DNA from: Gemmataceae bacterium
GTDB taxonomy: Bacteria > Planctomycetota > Planctomycetia > Gemmatales > Gemmataceae
Direction: 5' to 3'
DNA length: 5,775 bases
Assembly (NCBI GenBank): GCA_009691815.1
Contig: SIAL01000234.1
Coordinates: forward strand, 1 to 5,775
Shown: positions 1 through 4,981 of the stretch, piece by piece
Position numbering within the stretch: the first letter of the stretch is position 1
How the letters are laid out: each line of letters opens with the position of its first letter
Notes under the pieces: generated by a model
What the model saw: the letters and a program-made list of their open reading frames with translations, nothing else
Told to the model about the DNA's origin: nothing
Databases searched by the model: none
Made by a program: the position numbers and the translations under genes

Positions 1-1
1 C

Positions 2-100
2 ATCCTTTTGAGTTTCAAAGACCCTAATACAACTCCTTTTTCTGTAACAGTTCCCACTCAGGGACTTGTTGAATTCAATTTGTCCAAAAGTGAGCCCTAA
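2..100 (+). CDS. C-terminal end of an unidentified protein, truncated by the left window edge
   Basis: From base 2 a plus-strand frame is open for 32 codons and ends at TAA (98-100). It reads as a plausible protein tail rich in beta-forming residues (for example FSVTVPTQGLVEF) and ends in KSEP. The other two plus frames hit stops within about 27 bases. The composition would fit the last beta strands of an exported or Ig-like domain, but that is a guess. An open run of this length is not improbable by chance, so support is modest. It would converge on the oxidoreductase gene, with hairpins in the space between. No family can be named. Confidence 0.4.
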   Translation: MLLSFKDPNTTPFSVTVPTQGLVEFNLSKSEP

Positions 101-141
101 GCGACTGGGCTATCGTCCGCGCATAAGGCAACCTAGGCGAG

Positions 142-161
142 CGGTGGGCGGAAGCCCACTG
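142..161. terminator. GC-rich hairpin between converging genes, possible terminator
   Basis: GTGGGC (144-149) and GCCCAC (154-159) form a perfect 6-bp stem closed by a GGAA (GNRA-type) loop. A G-T and a C-G pair extend it to 8 bp (142-161). It lies 42 bases after the stop of the plus-strand tail and beyond the end of the minus-strand oxidoreductase, where a terminator is expected. Neither strand has a real T tract after it, so it is not a classical intrinsic terminator. It could be a transcript-end stabiliser or chance. Confidence 0.3.
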
Positions 162-231
162 ATTCTGGTTCTAATGATGATTGCGGTTTGTGTCTGTGCT
201 TTACGAGCCGGAAGCGGATAGGATCAACATA

Positions 232-247
232 CCAGCGCCAGCGCTGG
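232..247. terminator. Small hairpin downstream of the oxidoreductase gene
   Basis: CCAGCG (232-237) and CGCTGG (242-247) are perfect inverted arms around a 4-base loop. The structure starts about 30 bases after the minus-strand stop codon at 277. No T run follows on the minus strand, so termination is uncertain. Apart from this and the hairpin at 142-161, the stretch 101-276 shows no reading frame or RNA gene that I recognise. Confidence 0.25.
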
Positions 248-276
248 ACGCGAAATCCAACAGGCAATTCTGGCCA

Positions 277-1365
277 TCAACGGTCCAGCGGAAGTTCACA
301 AGCCCGTAACAGCGTTTCCTGAACGGCAAGGTCATGGGCTGGGGAAAAATCGGGTGCCTTTTCGCCCTTAAGAATGCGAGCTATGTCCAAGGCATCATCG
401 ACATAGCGGTTGTAAACGGGAAAACGGATCTCATTTAGGCCTTTTTGGTATTTCCCCTGGTTCTTCGATAAAGACACTCGTGCCGCAGGATTATCCAGTG
501 GCTGAATATGAAAAGTCCCCTCGGTACCACACACGACGAGGTGGCGGCGGTCAAAGCCACCTACCTCAAGGGCACTGGATTTTACGGTGGCGAGGGCCCT
601 AGGATAGCCTAACACGGCTAGCATATTGTCCTTTAGCCCATCCTCCACCTTGCCCGCGGTTCGACTAAACGCGGTAACGGAATCGGGTTTACCCAGGATC
701 CGAATGACCAAATCAAGAATGTGACAACCCAGTTCAAACATCATGCCGCCCGGGAATTTGGCGAAACGCTTTCGGCCAAGGGGATCCACCGCTTTGCTCA
801 TCACCGTGTGAACTTCAAAAACTTCCCCCAGCCAACCCTTTTTGAGAAACTCATGCAACAGGACAATCGCGGGGTTGTACCGATACATGTACCCCATCTG
901 CACGAGCAGTTTCTTTTTAGCCGCAATTTCAAAAATCCCCTTTAACCGAAGCAGCGAATCCCCGGCGGGTTTGTCGATGTGGACATTCATTCCAGCGGCC
1001 ACACAGATTTCGGCATTTTCCAAGAGGTTTTCCACCTTGGTTTCCACCAAAACCAATTGAAGCCCGGAAGTCTCCAAAAGTTGGCCCCTTGTCATCCATT
1101 TTAGACCCTTATAGGTCGAATCCATTTCCGCCTTGGTCTTTAATTGGGCATCCGGCTCAACGATACCGACCACTTCAAAATCCGGAGAGGACCGAAAAAC
1201 AGCCAACTTGCCGGCGTGCGCATGACCGACCCCAATCTGGCCTACCTTGATCGGTTTGCCTTTTGAAGAGGGGGCTTGGGGGCTGCCCTTTATTGGAACA
1301 GCTCCTGAAACCAGAGCGGTTCCCGTCGAAAGTAACACTTCCCGCCGTGATGGACTTGGATTCAT
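277..1365 (-). CDS. Tat-exported Gfo/Idh/MocA family oxidoreductase
   Basis: This 362-residue protein is predicted to be an NAD(P)-dependent sugar or polyol dehydrogenase of the Gfo/Idh/MocA family. The N-terminus has a twin-arginine signal (S6-R7-R8-E9-V10-L11-L12) followed by a short hydrophobic stretch to about residue 24, so export of the folded, cofactor-loaded enzyme is likely. The Rossmann part begins at about residue 39 with IGVGHAH (44-50). The family's EKP motif appears as DKP (131-133), giving the likely catalytic K132. GYMYRYNP (158-165) and GGMMFELGCHILD (206-218, with H215 and D218) are the usual active-site segments of the C-terminal domain. The length is normal for an exported member. 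The ATG is preceded by AGGG with a 6-base spacer. It lies 236 bases downstream of the DUF1501 gene on the same strand, and both proteins are Tat-type. The family is clear; the substrate is unknown. Confidence 0.9.
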   Translation of the reverse strand: MNPSPSRREVLLSTGTALVSGAVPIKGSPQAPSSKGKPIKVGQIGVGHAHAGKLAVFRSSPDFEVVGIVEPDAQLKTKAEMDSTYKGLKWMTRGQLLETSGLQLVLVETKVENLLENAEICVAAGMNVHIDKPAGDSLLRLKGIFEIAAKKKLLVQMGYMYRYNPAIVLLHEFLKKGWLGEVFEVHTVMSKAVDPLGRKRFAKFPGGMMFELGCHILDLVIRILGKPDSVTAFSRTAGKVEDGLKDNMLAVLGYPRALATVKSSALEVGGFDRRHLVVCGTEGTFHIQPLDNPAARVSLSKNQGKYQKGLNEIRFPVYNRYVDDALDIARILKGEKAPDFSPAHDLAVQETLLRACELPLDR

Positions 1366-1601
1366 GGTACACCCTGGAAAATACGGTTATGACGCAAAGG
1401 AATGGTTGATTAGATTGAAACCGACCGCCCTGCTAGGAAAAGCTCCTTACCAACCTATTCCGGCCCATTGGGTTTTCCATTGAGGAACCCCACCGGGGCC
1501 TTAGGTTTTGGAATTTGGAAATGTTTGGGACCGACTTTTTGTACCTTGGGTCCATAGATCCGCAAAGGCCGTCTTGCCCCAAGGTAATCTTGAGCACCCT
1601 A
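1366..1601. other. Non-coding gap between DUF1501 and oxidoreductase genes
   Basis: No gene is supported in these 236 bases. A 40-codon minus-strand frame inside it (from about 1556) has no good ribosome binding site or recognisable domain. AACCCC and GGGGCC (1486-1500) can form a short stem with a 3-base loop, and GGACC and GGTCC arms flank a region near 1529-1553. Neither has a T tract. The length suggests that the oxidoreductase may have its own promoter, but I see no convincing one. Confidence 0.4.
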
Positions 1602-3002
1602 TTACACCAATTCGCGGATCGGTTCGCCATCGGGAAGCATGGGCATGGGCCGACCCGAGTGATCTGTAAAGATCGTTTCCCTGCCGTCGATGTTTAGGTG
1701 GTTGAGGACAGTTGCCCAAAGGTCGTTGGGGCTGAGGGGTCGATCCTTGGGGTGTTCCCCCTTCGAGTTGGTGCTTCCCACCACAACGCCGTCCTTTAGA
1801 CCGCCGCCGGAAACAAGCACACTCATCGCCTGAGGCCAGTGATCGCGCCCGGGTCGATCCTTGGCGGTTTCAATTTTCGGTGTCCGGCCAAACTCTCCGG
1901 TAACCACCAACATGACTTTCTTGTCCAGTCCCCGCTCCCTAAGGTCGGTTATCAAAGCGGAAACCGCCTGATCGAGCATGGGGAAACGCCACCTTGAGTC
2001 ATTGAAGATGTGACAGTTTACGGCATGCGAATCCCAGTTGTAACAAACATCCTTGGGCCATTCCTTGCCGGGAACATTGGGCGATTCGAGCACCATAGTC
2101 ACAAAGCGCGATCCCGCCTCGATGAGGCGCCTTGCCAGCAGCGTTCGCTGGCCATAGGTGTGATTTCCGTAGCGTTCGCGGATCCGATCCGGTTCTCGAT
2201 GAAGGTTAAACGCGTTTCTGGCGCGTTCACTGGAGACAAGGTCCAAGGCTCGTTGATTGAAAACTTCCGGTCCGGGAGGCAATTGATCTTGGAGCGGCCC
2301 TCCCACCGATTTTAGCAACCCAAGCCTTTCACGGATTTGACCAATTCTTTCAGGGGGCGAATTGAGGTTTCGCACTTGAAAATCGCTTTTGGAGGGGTCA
2401 CCGCCAAAGGCGAAGGGATAGGAGGATGGCCCAAGGTACGCCGCACCCATGCTGAACACATCGATCGGATCACGGCCACCATCGGTGCCCAAAACATATC
2501 CGGGGATTCCCGGTCGAGGATCCCCAAGAACTCGATGAACCATGGATCCCATTGCGGGGTAATCGTTTACAAAACCGGTTGGTTCAAGCGGATCCCGGCC
2601 CGTCATAAACCGTTTGTGGCCGCCGCCATGATCGGCGAATTTGTGATGAATGGATCGAATGATGCTGTACTGATGAGCTTTGGCAGCCAACAACGGTAAC
2701 AATTCGCAAACATCAAGCCCGGGAACCGTGGTGGAGATTGGCCGAAAGTCCCCCCGGTATTCCACAGGGGCGGCGGGCTTCATGTCAAAAGTGTCAAGAT
2801 GGGCTGGACCACCGGGCAACCAAAGAAAGATTACCGCCGGATCATCGCCCGGTTTTTCGGTCAGCAAGGGGTTTTCGAACGAAGAGGATCCTAGAGACGG
2901 AAGGGTAATCCCGGTTCCGGCAATGGACAGAGCGCCCAATTTCAAAAGCCGCCGCCTCGAGGGAAGCCCAGGGCCCTGACAGAGGTGGAATGGCGGTTGC
3001 AT
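1602..3002 (-). CDS. DUF1501 (sulfatase/alkaline-phosphatase-like) Tat-exported protein
   Basis: This 466-residue protein matches the DUF1501 family, which is abundant in planctomycetes and belongs to the alkaline phosphatase/sulfatase-like fold group; its reaction is not established. A twin-arginine signal (S15-R16-R17-R18-L19-L20) is followed by a hydrophobic run to about residue 36. Family landmarks in order are LPGGPAHLDTFD (62-73), a histidine-rich segment with H119, H120, H125 and H129, NWDSH (322-326), VTGEFGRTP (367-375) and GRDHWP (385-390). D70, D324, H326, E370, D387 and H388 are candidate metal ligands or active-site residues. No CxPxR formylglycine motif is visible, so it should not be called a sulfatase. 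The start fits the family habit of a short Cys-containing leader before the RR motif, though its ribosome site (GGA) is weak. It lies upstream of the exported oxidoreductase, with no DUF1549/DUF1553 partner in view. Confidence 0.9.
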   Translation of the reverse strand: MQPPFHLCQGPGLPSRRRLLKLGALSIAGTGITLPSLGSSSFENPLLTEKPGDDPAVIFLWLPGGPAHLDTFDMKPAAPVEYRGDFRPISTTVPGLDVCELLPLLAAKAHQYSIIRSIHHKFADHGGGHKRFMTGRDPLEPTGFVNDYPAMGSMVHRVLGDPRPGIPGYVLGTDGGRDPIDVFSMGAAYLGPSSYPFAFGGDPSKSDFQVRNLNSPPERIGQIRERLGLLKSVGGPLQDQLPPGPEVFNQRALDLVSSERARNAFNLHREPDRIRERYGNHTYGQRTLLARRLIEAGSRFVTMVLESPNVPGKEWPKDVCYNWDSHAVNCHIFNDSRWRFPMLDQAVSALITDLRERGLDKKVMLVVTGEFGRTPKIETAKDRPGRDHWPQAMSVLVSGGGLKDGVVVGSTNSKGEHPKDRPLSPNDLWATVLNHLNIDGRETIFTDHSGRPMPMLPDGEPIRELV

Positions 3003-3061
3003 GGTTCATCATCCAGGGGGTGGGTAACCGTTGCATGCGTTGGCAAAGTCTAGACAAAGGC

Positions 3062-3090
3062 ATTATCTCTAATAATCGACCCAATGCCCA
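3062..3090 (-). promoter_or_regulatory. Candidate promoter for the DUF1501 gene
   Basis: On the minus strand TGGGCA (3090-3085, 4 of 6 consensus) lies 17 bases before GATAAT (3067-3062, 5 of 6), about 60 bases upstream of the DUF1501 ATG. ATTAT and ATAAT arms (3062-3076) overlap the -10 and could be a small operator. The sigma-70 consensus is only an approximate guide in this group. Confidence 0.3.
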
Positions 3091-3150
3091 GATGATTTCA
3101 CCCTTATCCCCCAAAATCCCTTTAACCCAATCCATTTCTCGGTCAGGGGC

Positions 3151-3621
3151 CTATTTCACCGGAAGGTATTCCCATTGAGAAAAGGTCGCCGCCTGGCCAG
3201 TCGGCCTCCCCTTGGGGTCGACGAGGTTCCAAGTGGTAGCCCCCTCGATTTGAAACTTTCGCCCATTCAAACTGACCCGAATTCCCTGATAGTTTGCGGT
3301 GAAGTTCTTCTCCTTGGTCCGGGCAAGGAGGTTCGCCCGTTCTTGTCGATGAACCGGTTCGGCGGTTAACCGCGAGGGGAGGGTGAGCATGGTTGCCCAA
3401 TCGAATTCCCAAAGCTCCTGAGCCGCTTTGTTGGCGTAAGTAAGGAGGGGATCTTCGCCGTTCTCGTGGGCGAGAACAATAAAGGGCACCTCATAAAGGC
3501 GCTTAGCGTCCAACAGAGGGTCACCGGACCGATCAATTAGCTCTCGGCCGAGAAACCGCCGGAAGGAATCCAACATAATGGTGGAATGTTCGACAAAGCT
3601 GTCTTCTAGCCAAGGTTTCAT
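3151..3621 (-). CDS. Stand-alone MEKHLA-domain protein
   Basis: This 156-residue soluble protein consists almost entirely of one MEKHLA domain, a PAS-related fold known from the C-terminus of plant HD-ZIP III regulators and from small bacterial proteins. Its biochemical role is not established; ligand or redox sensing is a common inference from the PAS relation. Family landmarks are VPFIVLAHENGEDPLLTYAN (45-64), ELWEFDW (69-75), LPSRLTAEP (81-89), YQGIRVSLNGRKFQIEGA (111-128) and the closing GQAATFSQW (142-150). It has no signal peptide, membrane segment or attached DNA-binding or kinase domain. The frame also opens at a TTG ten codons upstream (3651), but the ATG at 3621 has AAGGA 8 bases before it and the family homology starts there. 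It lies 173 bases behind ilvC and 148 bases before the DUF1501 gene, so no tight operon is indicated. Confidence 0.88.
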   Translation of the reverse strand: MKPWLEDSFVEHSTIMLDSFRRFLGRELIDRSGDPLLDAKRLYEVPFIVLAHENGEDPLLTYANKAAQELWEFDWATMLTLPSRLTAEPVHRQERANLLARTKEKNFTANYQGIRVSLNGRKFQIEGATTWNLVDPKGRPTGQAATFSQWEYLPVK

Positions 3622-3629
3622 GCCTAGTT

Positions 3630-3634
3630 TCCTT
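3630..3634 (-). promoter_or_regulatory. Ribosome binding site that decides the MEKHLA gene start
   Basis: AAGGA on the minus strand is followed by an 8-base spacer and the ATG at 3621. This favours the ATG over the in-frame TTG at 3651, which would place this site inside the coding region. Confidence 0.65.
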
Positions 3635-3678
3635 GGTGTAACAAAAACCAATTACAATCACTCTAAGGGTAATTCAAA

Positions 3679-3700
3679 CGCCCGGCACCGGTCCCGGGCG
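3679..3700 (-). terminator. Probable terminator hairpin of ilvC
   Basis: The arms CGCCCGG (3679-3685) and CCGGGCG (3694-3700) are perfectly complementary over 7 bp, all G-C, with an 8-base loop containing the palindrome ACCGGT. Reading in the ilvC direction, the stem is followed by TTTGAATT, a short imperfect T-rich tail. It is about 95 bases beyond the ilvC stop and 45 bases before the MEKHLA ribosome site, a suitable place to separate the two genes. A weaker GGTTTT/AAAACC dyad (3708-3727) lies just before it. Confidence 0.45.
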
Positions 3701-3740
3701 ATTTCAAGGTTTTGGCCAGCAAAAACCGTTAGCCCCCTGT

Positions 3741-3793
3741 TTATTGGGGACCAACAGGTTATTGGGGACCAACAGGTATTGGTGACCAACAGG
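3741..3793. repeat. 18-base tandem repeat, three units, directly behind ilvC
   Basis: Two identical 18-base units TTATTGGGGACCAACAGG (3741-3758, 3759-3776) are followed by a 17-base variant, TATTGGTGACCAACAGG (3777-3793). The array ends one base before the ilvC TAG codon. Each unit contains a dyad, TTGG-GGA-CCAA, or TTGGT-G-ACCAA in the variant. CCTGTT just outside the array (3736-3741) can also pair with AACAGG of the first unit (3753-3758). In the ilvC transcript this is the start of the 3' untranslated region. It could be a small minisatellite from replication slippage, a protein-binding array or part of a transcript-end structure. Confidence 0.9.
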
Positions 3794-3794
3794 C

Positions 3795-4844
3795 CTATTT
3801 TTGCCGTTCAGGACGCAGTTCGCGAATGGTCGCGCCCGCTACCCACATTTCGGATTCGGAGATCTCCTTGAGCTCTTTCTCGAGGTTGACTCGGTAGTCA
3901 GCCTTACTGTTGGCATCAAGGGTAATGCGAGCCTCGTTGCCAGTTTCCACGCTGTTGTAAAGCTGTTGAAAAACGGGGCGGGTGGCATCACGAAATCGTT
4001 TGAACCAGTCGAGAGCGCCCCTTTGGGCGGTGGTCGAACAGTTGGCGTACATCCAATCCATGCCGTTTTCCGAAATCAGCGGGTATAGGCTCTGGGTGGC
4101 CTCTTCGACGGTTTCGTTGAAAGCCTCGGTGGGAGAGTGTCCATGTTCACGAAGCACTTCATATTGGGCCAACCAAATACCATAGATGGCGCCCATAAGC
4201 ACGCCCCGTTCGCCGGTAAGGTCGCTGACAACTTCCTTGCGGAAATCGGTTTCAAAGAGGAAACCTGCTCCGATGGCAATACCCAAAGCCTTGGCTCGCT
4301 CGTGGGCCCGGCCCGTGAAGTCCTGATGGACCGCATAGCTCGCGTTAATGCCTTTCCCTTCGAGGAAAAGACGACGAACCGAGGTGCCCGATCCCTTGGG
4401 AGCGACCAAGATCACATCAATGTCCGCAGGGGGGTTCACTAAGGTTTGGTCGTTGAAAACAATCGAGAAGCCATGGCTGAAATAGAGGGCCTTACCCGCC
4501 GTGAGGTGGGGTTTCAGTTTGGGCCAAAAGTCTTTTTGACCCGCATCGGAAAGCAGATACTGAATCACGGTTCCGCGCTTGGCGGCTTCGTCGAGATCAA
4601 AAAGGGTCTCGCCCGGTTTCCAGCCGTCACTTACGGCCAAATCATAGGACTTTGTGCCGGGACGCTGCCCCACAATCACCTTTACGCCGTTATCCCGCAT
4701 GTTGAGGGATTGACCACGACCCTGAACCCCATAACCCAAAACGGTTACCGTTTCATCGGCAAGGATCTGACGAATTTTCTCGGGTGGATAGTCGGAGCGT
4801 TCGACCACCGTTTCCTTGTGCGAACCGACCTGAATCTCTCTCAT
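3795..4844 (-). CDS. ilvC: Ketol-acid reductoisomerase, fungal Ilv5-like type
   Basis: This cytoplasmic enzyme converts 2-acetolactate or 2-aceto-2-hydroxybutyrate to the dihydroxy acids of valine/leucine and isoleucine synthesis, using NAD(P)H and magnesium. The 349-residue protein has the nucleotide motif GYGVQG (37-42), a cofactor loop with R61 and S66 (NADPH use is inferred), the catalytic His in SHGF (H124), VAPKGSG (148-154, K150), metal ligands in SDLTGE (D208, E212) and NETVEE (E244 and E248), and CSTTA (269-273). It lacks the duplicated C-terminal domain of the long class II enzyme. Segments such as AFNETVEEATQSLYPLI, GMDWMY and the LRPE ending match my memory of yeast Ilv5 better than the common 330-residue bacterial class I enzyme. 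The frame extends upstream to a GTG at 4952, but the ATG at 4844 has AGGA 8 bases before it and fits the homology. A second ATG lies three codons upstream (4853). No ilvB, ilvN or ilvD is adjacent. Confidence 0.95.
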   Translation of the reverse strand: MREIQVGSHKETVVERSDYPPEKIRQILADETVTVLGYGVQGRGQSLNMRDNGVKVIVGQRPGTKSYDLAVSDGWKPGETLFDLDEAAKRGTVIQYLLSDAGQKDFWPKLKPHLTAGKALYFSHGFSIVFNDQTLVNPPADIDVILVAPKGSGTSVRRLFLEGKGINASYAVHQDFTGRAHERAKALGIAIGAGFLFETDFRKEVVSDLTGERGVLMGAIYGIWLAQYEVLREHGHSPTEAFNETVEEATQSLYPLISENGMDWMYANCSTTAQRGALDWFKRFRDATRPVFQQLYNSVETGNEARITLDANSKADYRVNLEKELKEISESEMWVAGATIRELRPERQK

Positions 4845-4852
4845 GAATGGCA

Positions 4853-4856
4853 TCCT
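4853..4856 (-). promoter_or_regulatory. Ribosome binding site that decides the ilvC start
   Basis: AGGA on the minus strand is followed by an 8-base spacer and the ATG at 4844. The upstream in-frame ATG at 4853 overlaps this site and has no good site of its own. Confidence 0.55.
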
Positions 4857-4860
4857 AGTC

Positions 4861-4894
4861 AAAAAGGTGGCCTTAGGCACATTTCGCCTTGGCC
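4861..4894 (-). promoter_or_regulatory. Hairpin plus T run in the ilvC leader, possible attenuator
   Basis: On the minus strand GGCC (4894-4891) pairs with GGCC (4872-4869). Inside this, AGGC pairs with GCCT, with a small internal loop between the stems and a 7-base loop at the top. Three bases later come five T residues (4865-4861), then the ilvC ribosome site. This is the layout of an intrinsic terminator placed between the candidate promoter and the start codon, as in attenuated biosynthetic genes. No leader peptide or known riboswitch is visible, and the presumed transcript would begin only about 8 bases before the stem. It could instead end antisense transcription or protect the 5' end. 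Confidence 0.4.
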
Positions 4895-4908
4895 AGTAAG
4901 GAAGGGCT

Positions 4909-4937
4909 ATTATAGGCTTAGGAGCAAGGCTTGACCA
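4909..4937 (-). promoter_or_regulatory. Candidate ilvC promoter
   Basis: A perfect TATAAT (4914-4909, minus strand) is preceded at 17 bases by TGGTCA (4937-4932, 4 of 6 for a -35). Transcription would start near 4902, giving a leader of about 58 bases that contains the hairpin at 4894-4869. On the opposite strand the same bases read TATTAT (4908-4913), so the near-palindromic CTATTATAG could serve the divergent peptidase gene too, but I see no good plus-strand -35. Confidence 0.45.
4920..4933 (+). promoter_or_regulatory. Alternative TTG start with strong ribosome site for the M19 gene
   Basis: AGGAG (4920-4924) lies 6 bases before TTG (4931-4933), which is in frame with the M19 gene and would add 17 residues. 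The added residues (rich in T, Q, S and P) look neither conserved nor signal-like, so the ATG at 4982 is preferred. The site matches the ribosome-binding consensus better than the one at the ATG. Confidence 0.3.
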
Positions 4938-4970
4938 CTCAAACCCAATCACCTTTTCCCACCAAATCCC

Positions 4971-4975
4971 AAGGG
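4971..4975 (+). promoter_or_regulatory. Ribosome binding site of the M19 peptidase gene
   Basis: AAGGG is followed by 6 bases and the ATG at 4982. The metal motif DSHLD begins at the fifth residue, as expected for family members without a signal peptide. Confidence 0.5.
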
Positions 4976-4981
4976 TTGATC

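Noticed and set aside
1..3. Minus-strand ATG at the extreme left edge, preceded by AAAAGG
   Set aside because: The purine run touches the ATG with no spacer, and no codons are visible to test it; the plus-strand tail in the same place is more plausible.
173..220. 15-codon plus-strand frame beginning ATGATG
   Set aside because: It is too short, has no ribosome site and no recognisable product.
1437..1556. 40-codon minus-strand frame between DUF1501 and the oxidoreductase
   Set aside because: It has only a weak ribosome site, no recognisable motif and composition like the surrounding non-coding DNA.
2337..2699. 120-codon plus-strand open frame opposite the DUF1501 gene
   Set aside because: It is antisense to conserved DUF1501 motifs and has no family resemblance.
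3741..3793. CRISPR array
   Set aside because: The units are 18 bases long and directly adjacent, without unique spacers, and no cas gene is present.
3578..3871. Plus-strand frame in which the tandem repeat reads as repeated IGDQQV
   Set aside because: It overlaps the starts and ends of two real minus-strand genes; the peptide repeat follows simply from an 18-base unit being a multiple of three.
4446..4934. 162-codon plus-strand open frame opposite ilvC
   Set aside because: It lies antisense to the strongly supported ilvC coding region, shows no recognisable domain and reflects the codon structure of the real gene.
4845..4952. N-terminal 36-residue extension of IlvC that could look like a targeting peptide
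   Set aside because: It would need a GTG start upstream of the candidate promoter, it would translate the leader hairpin, and the ATG at 4844 has a good ribosome site.
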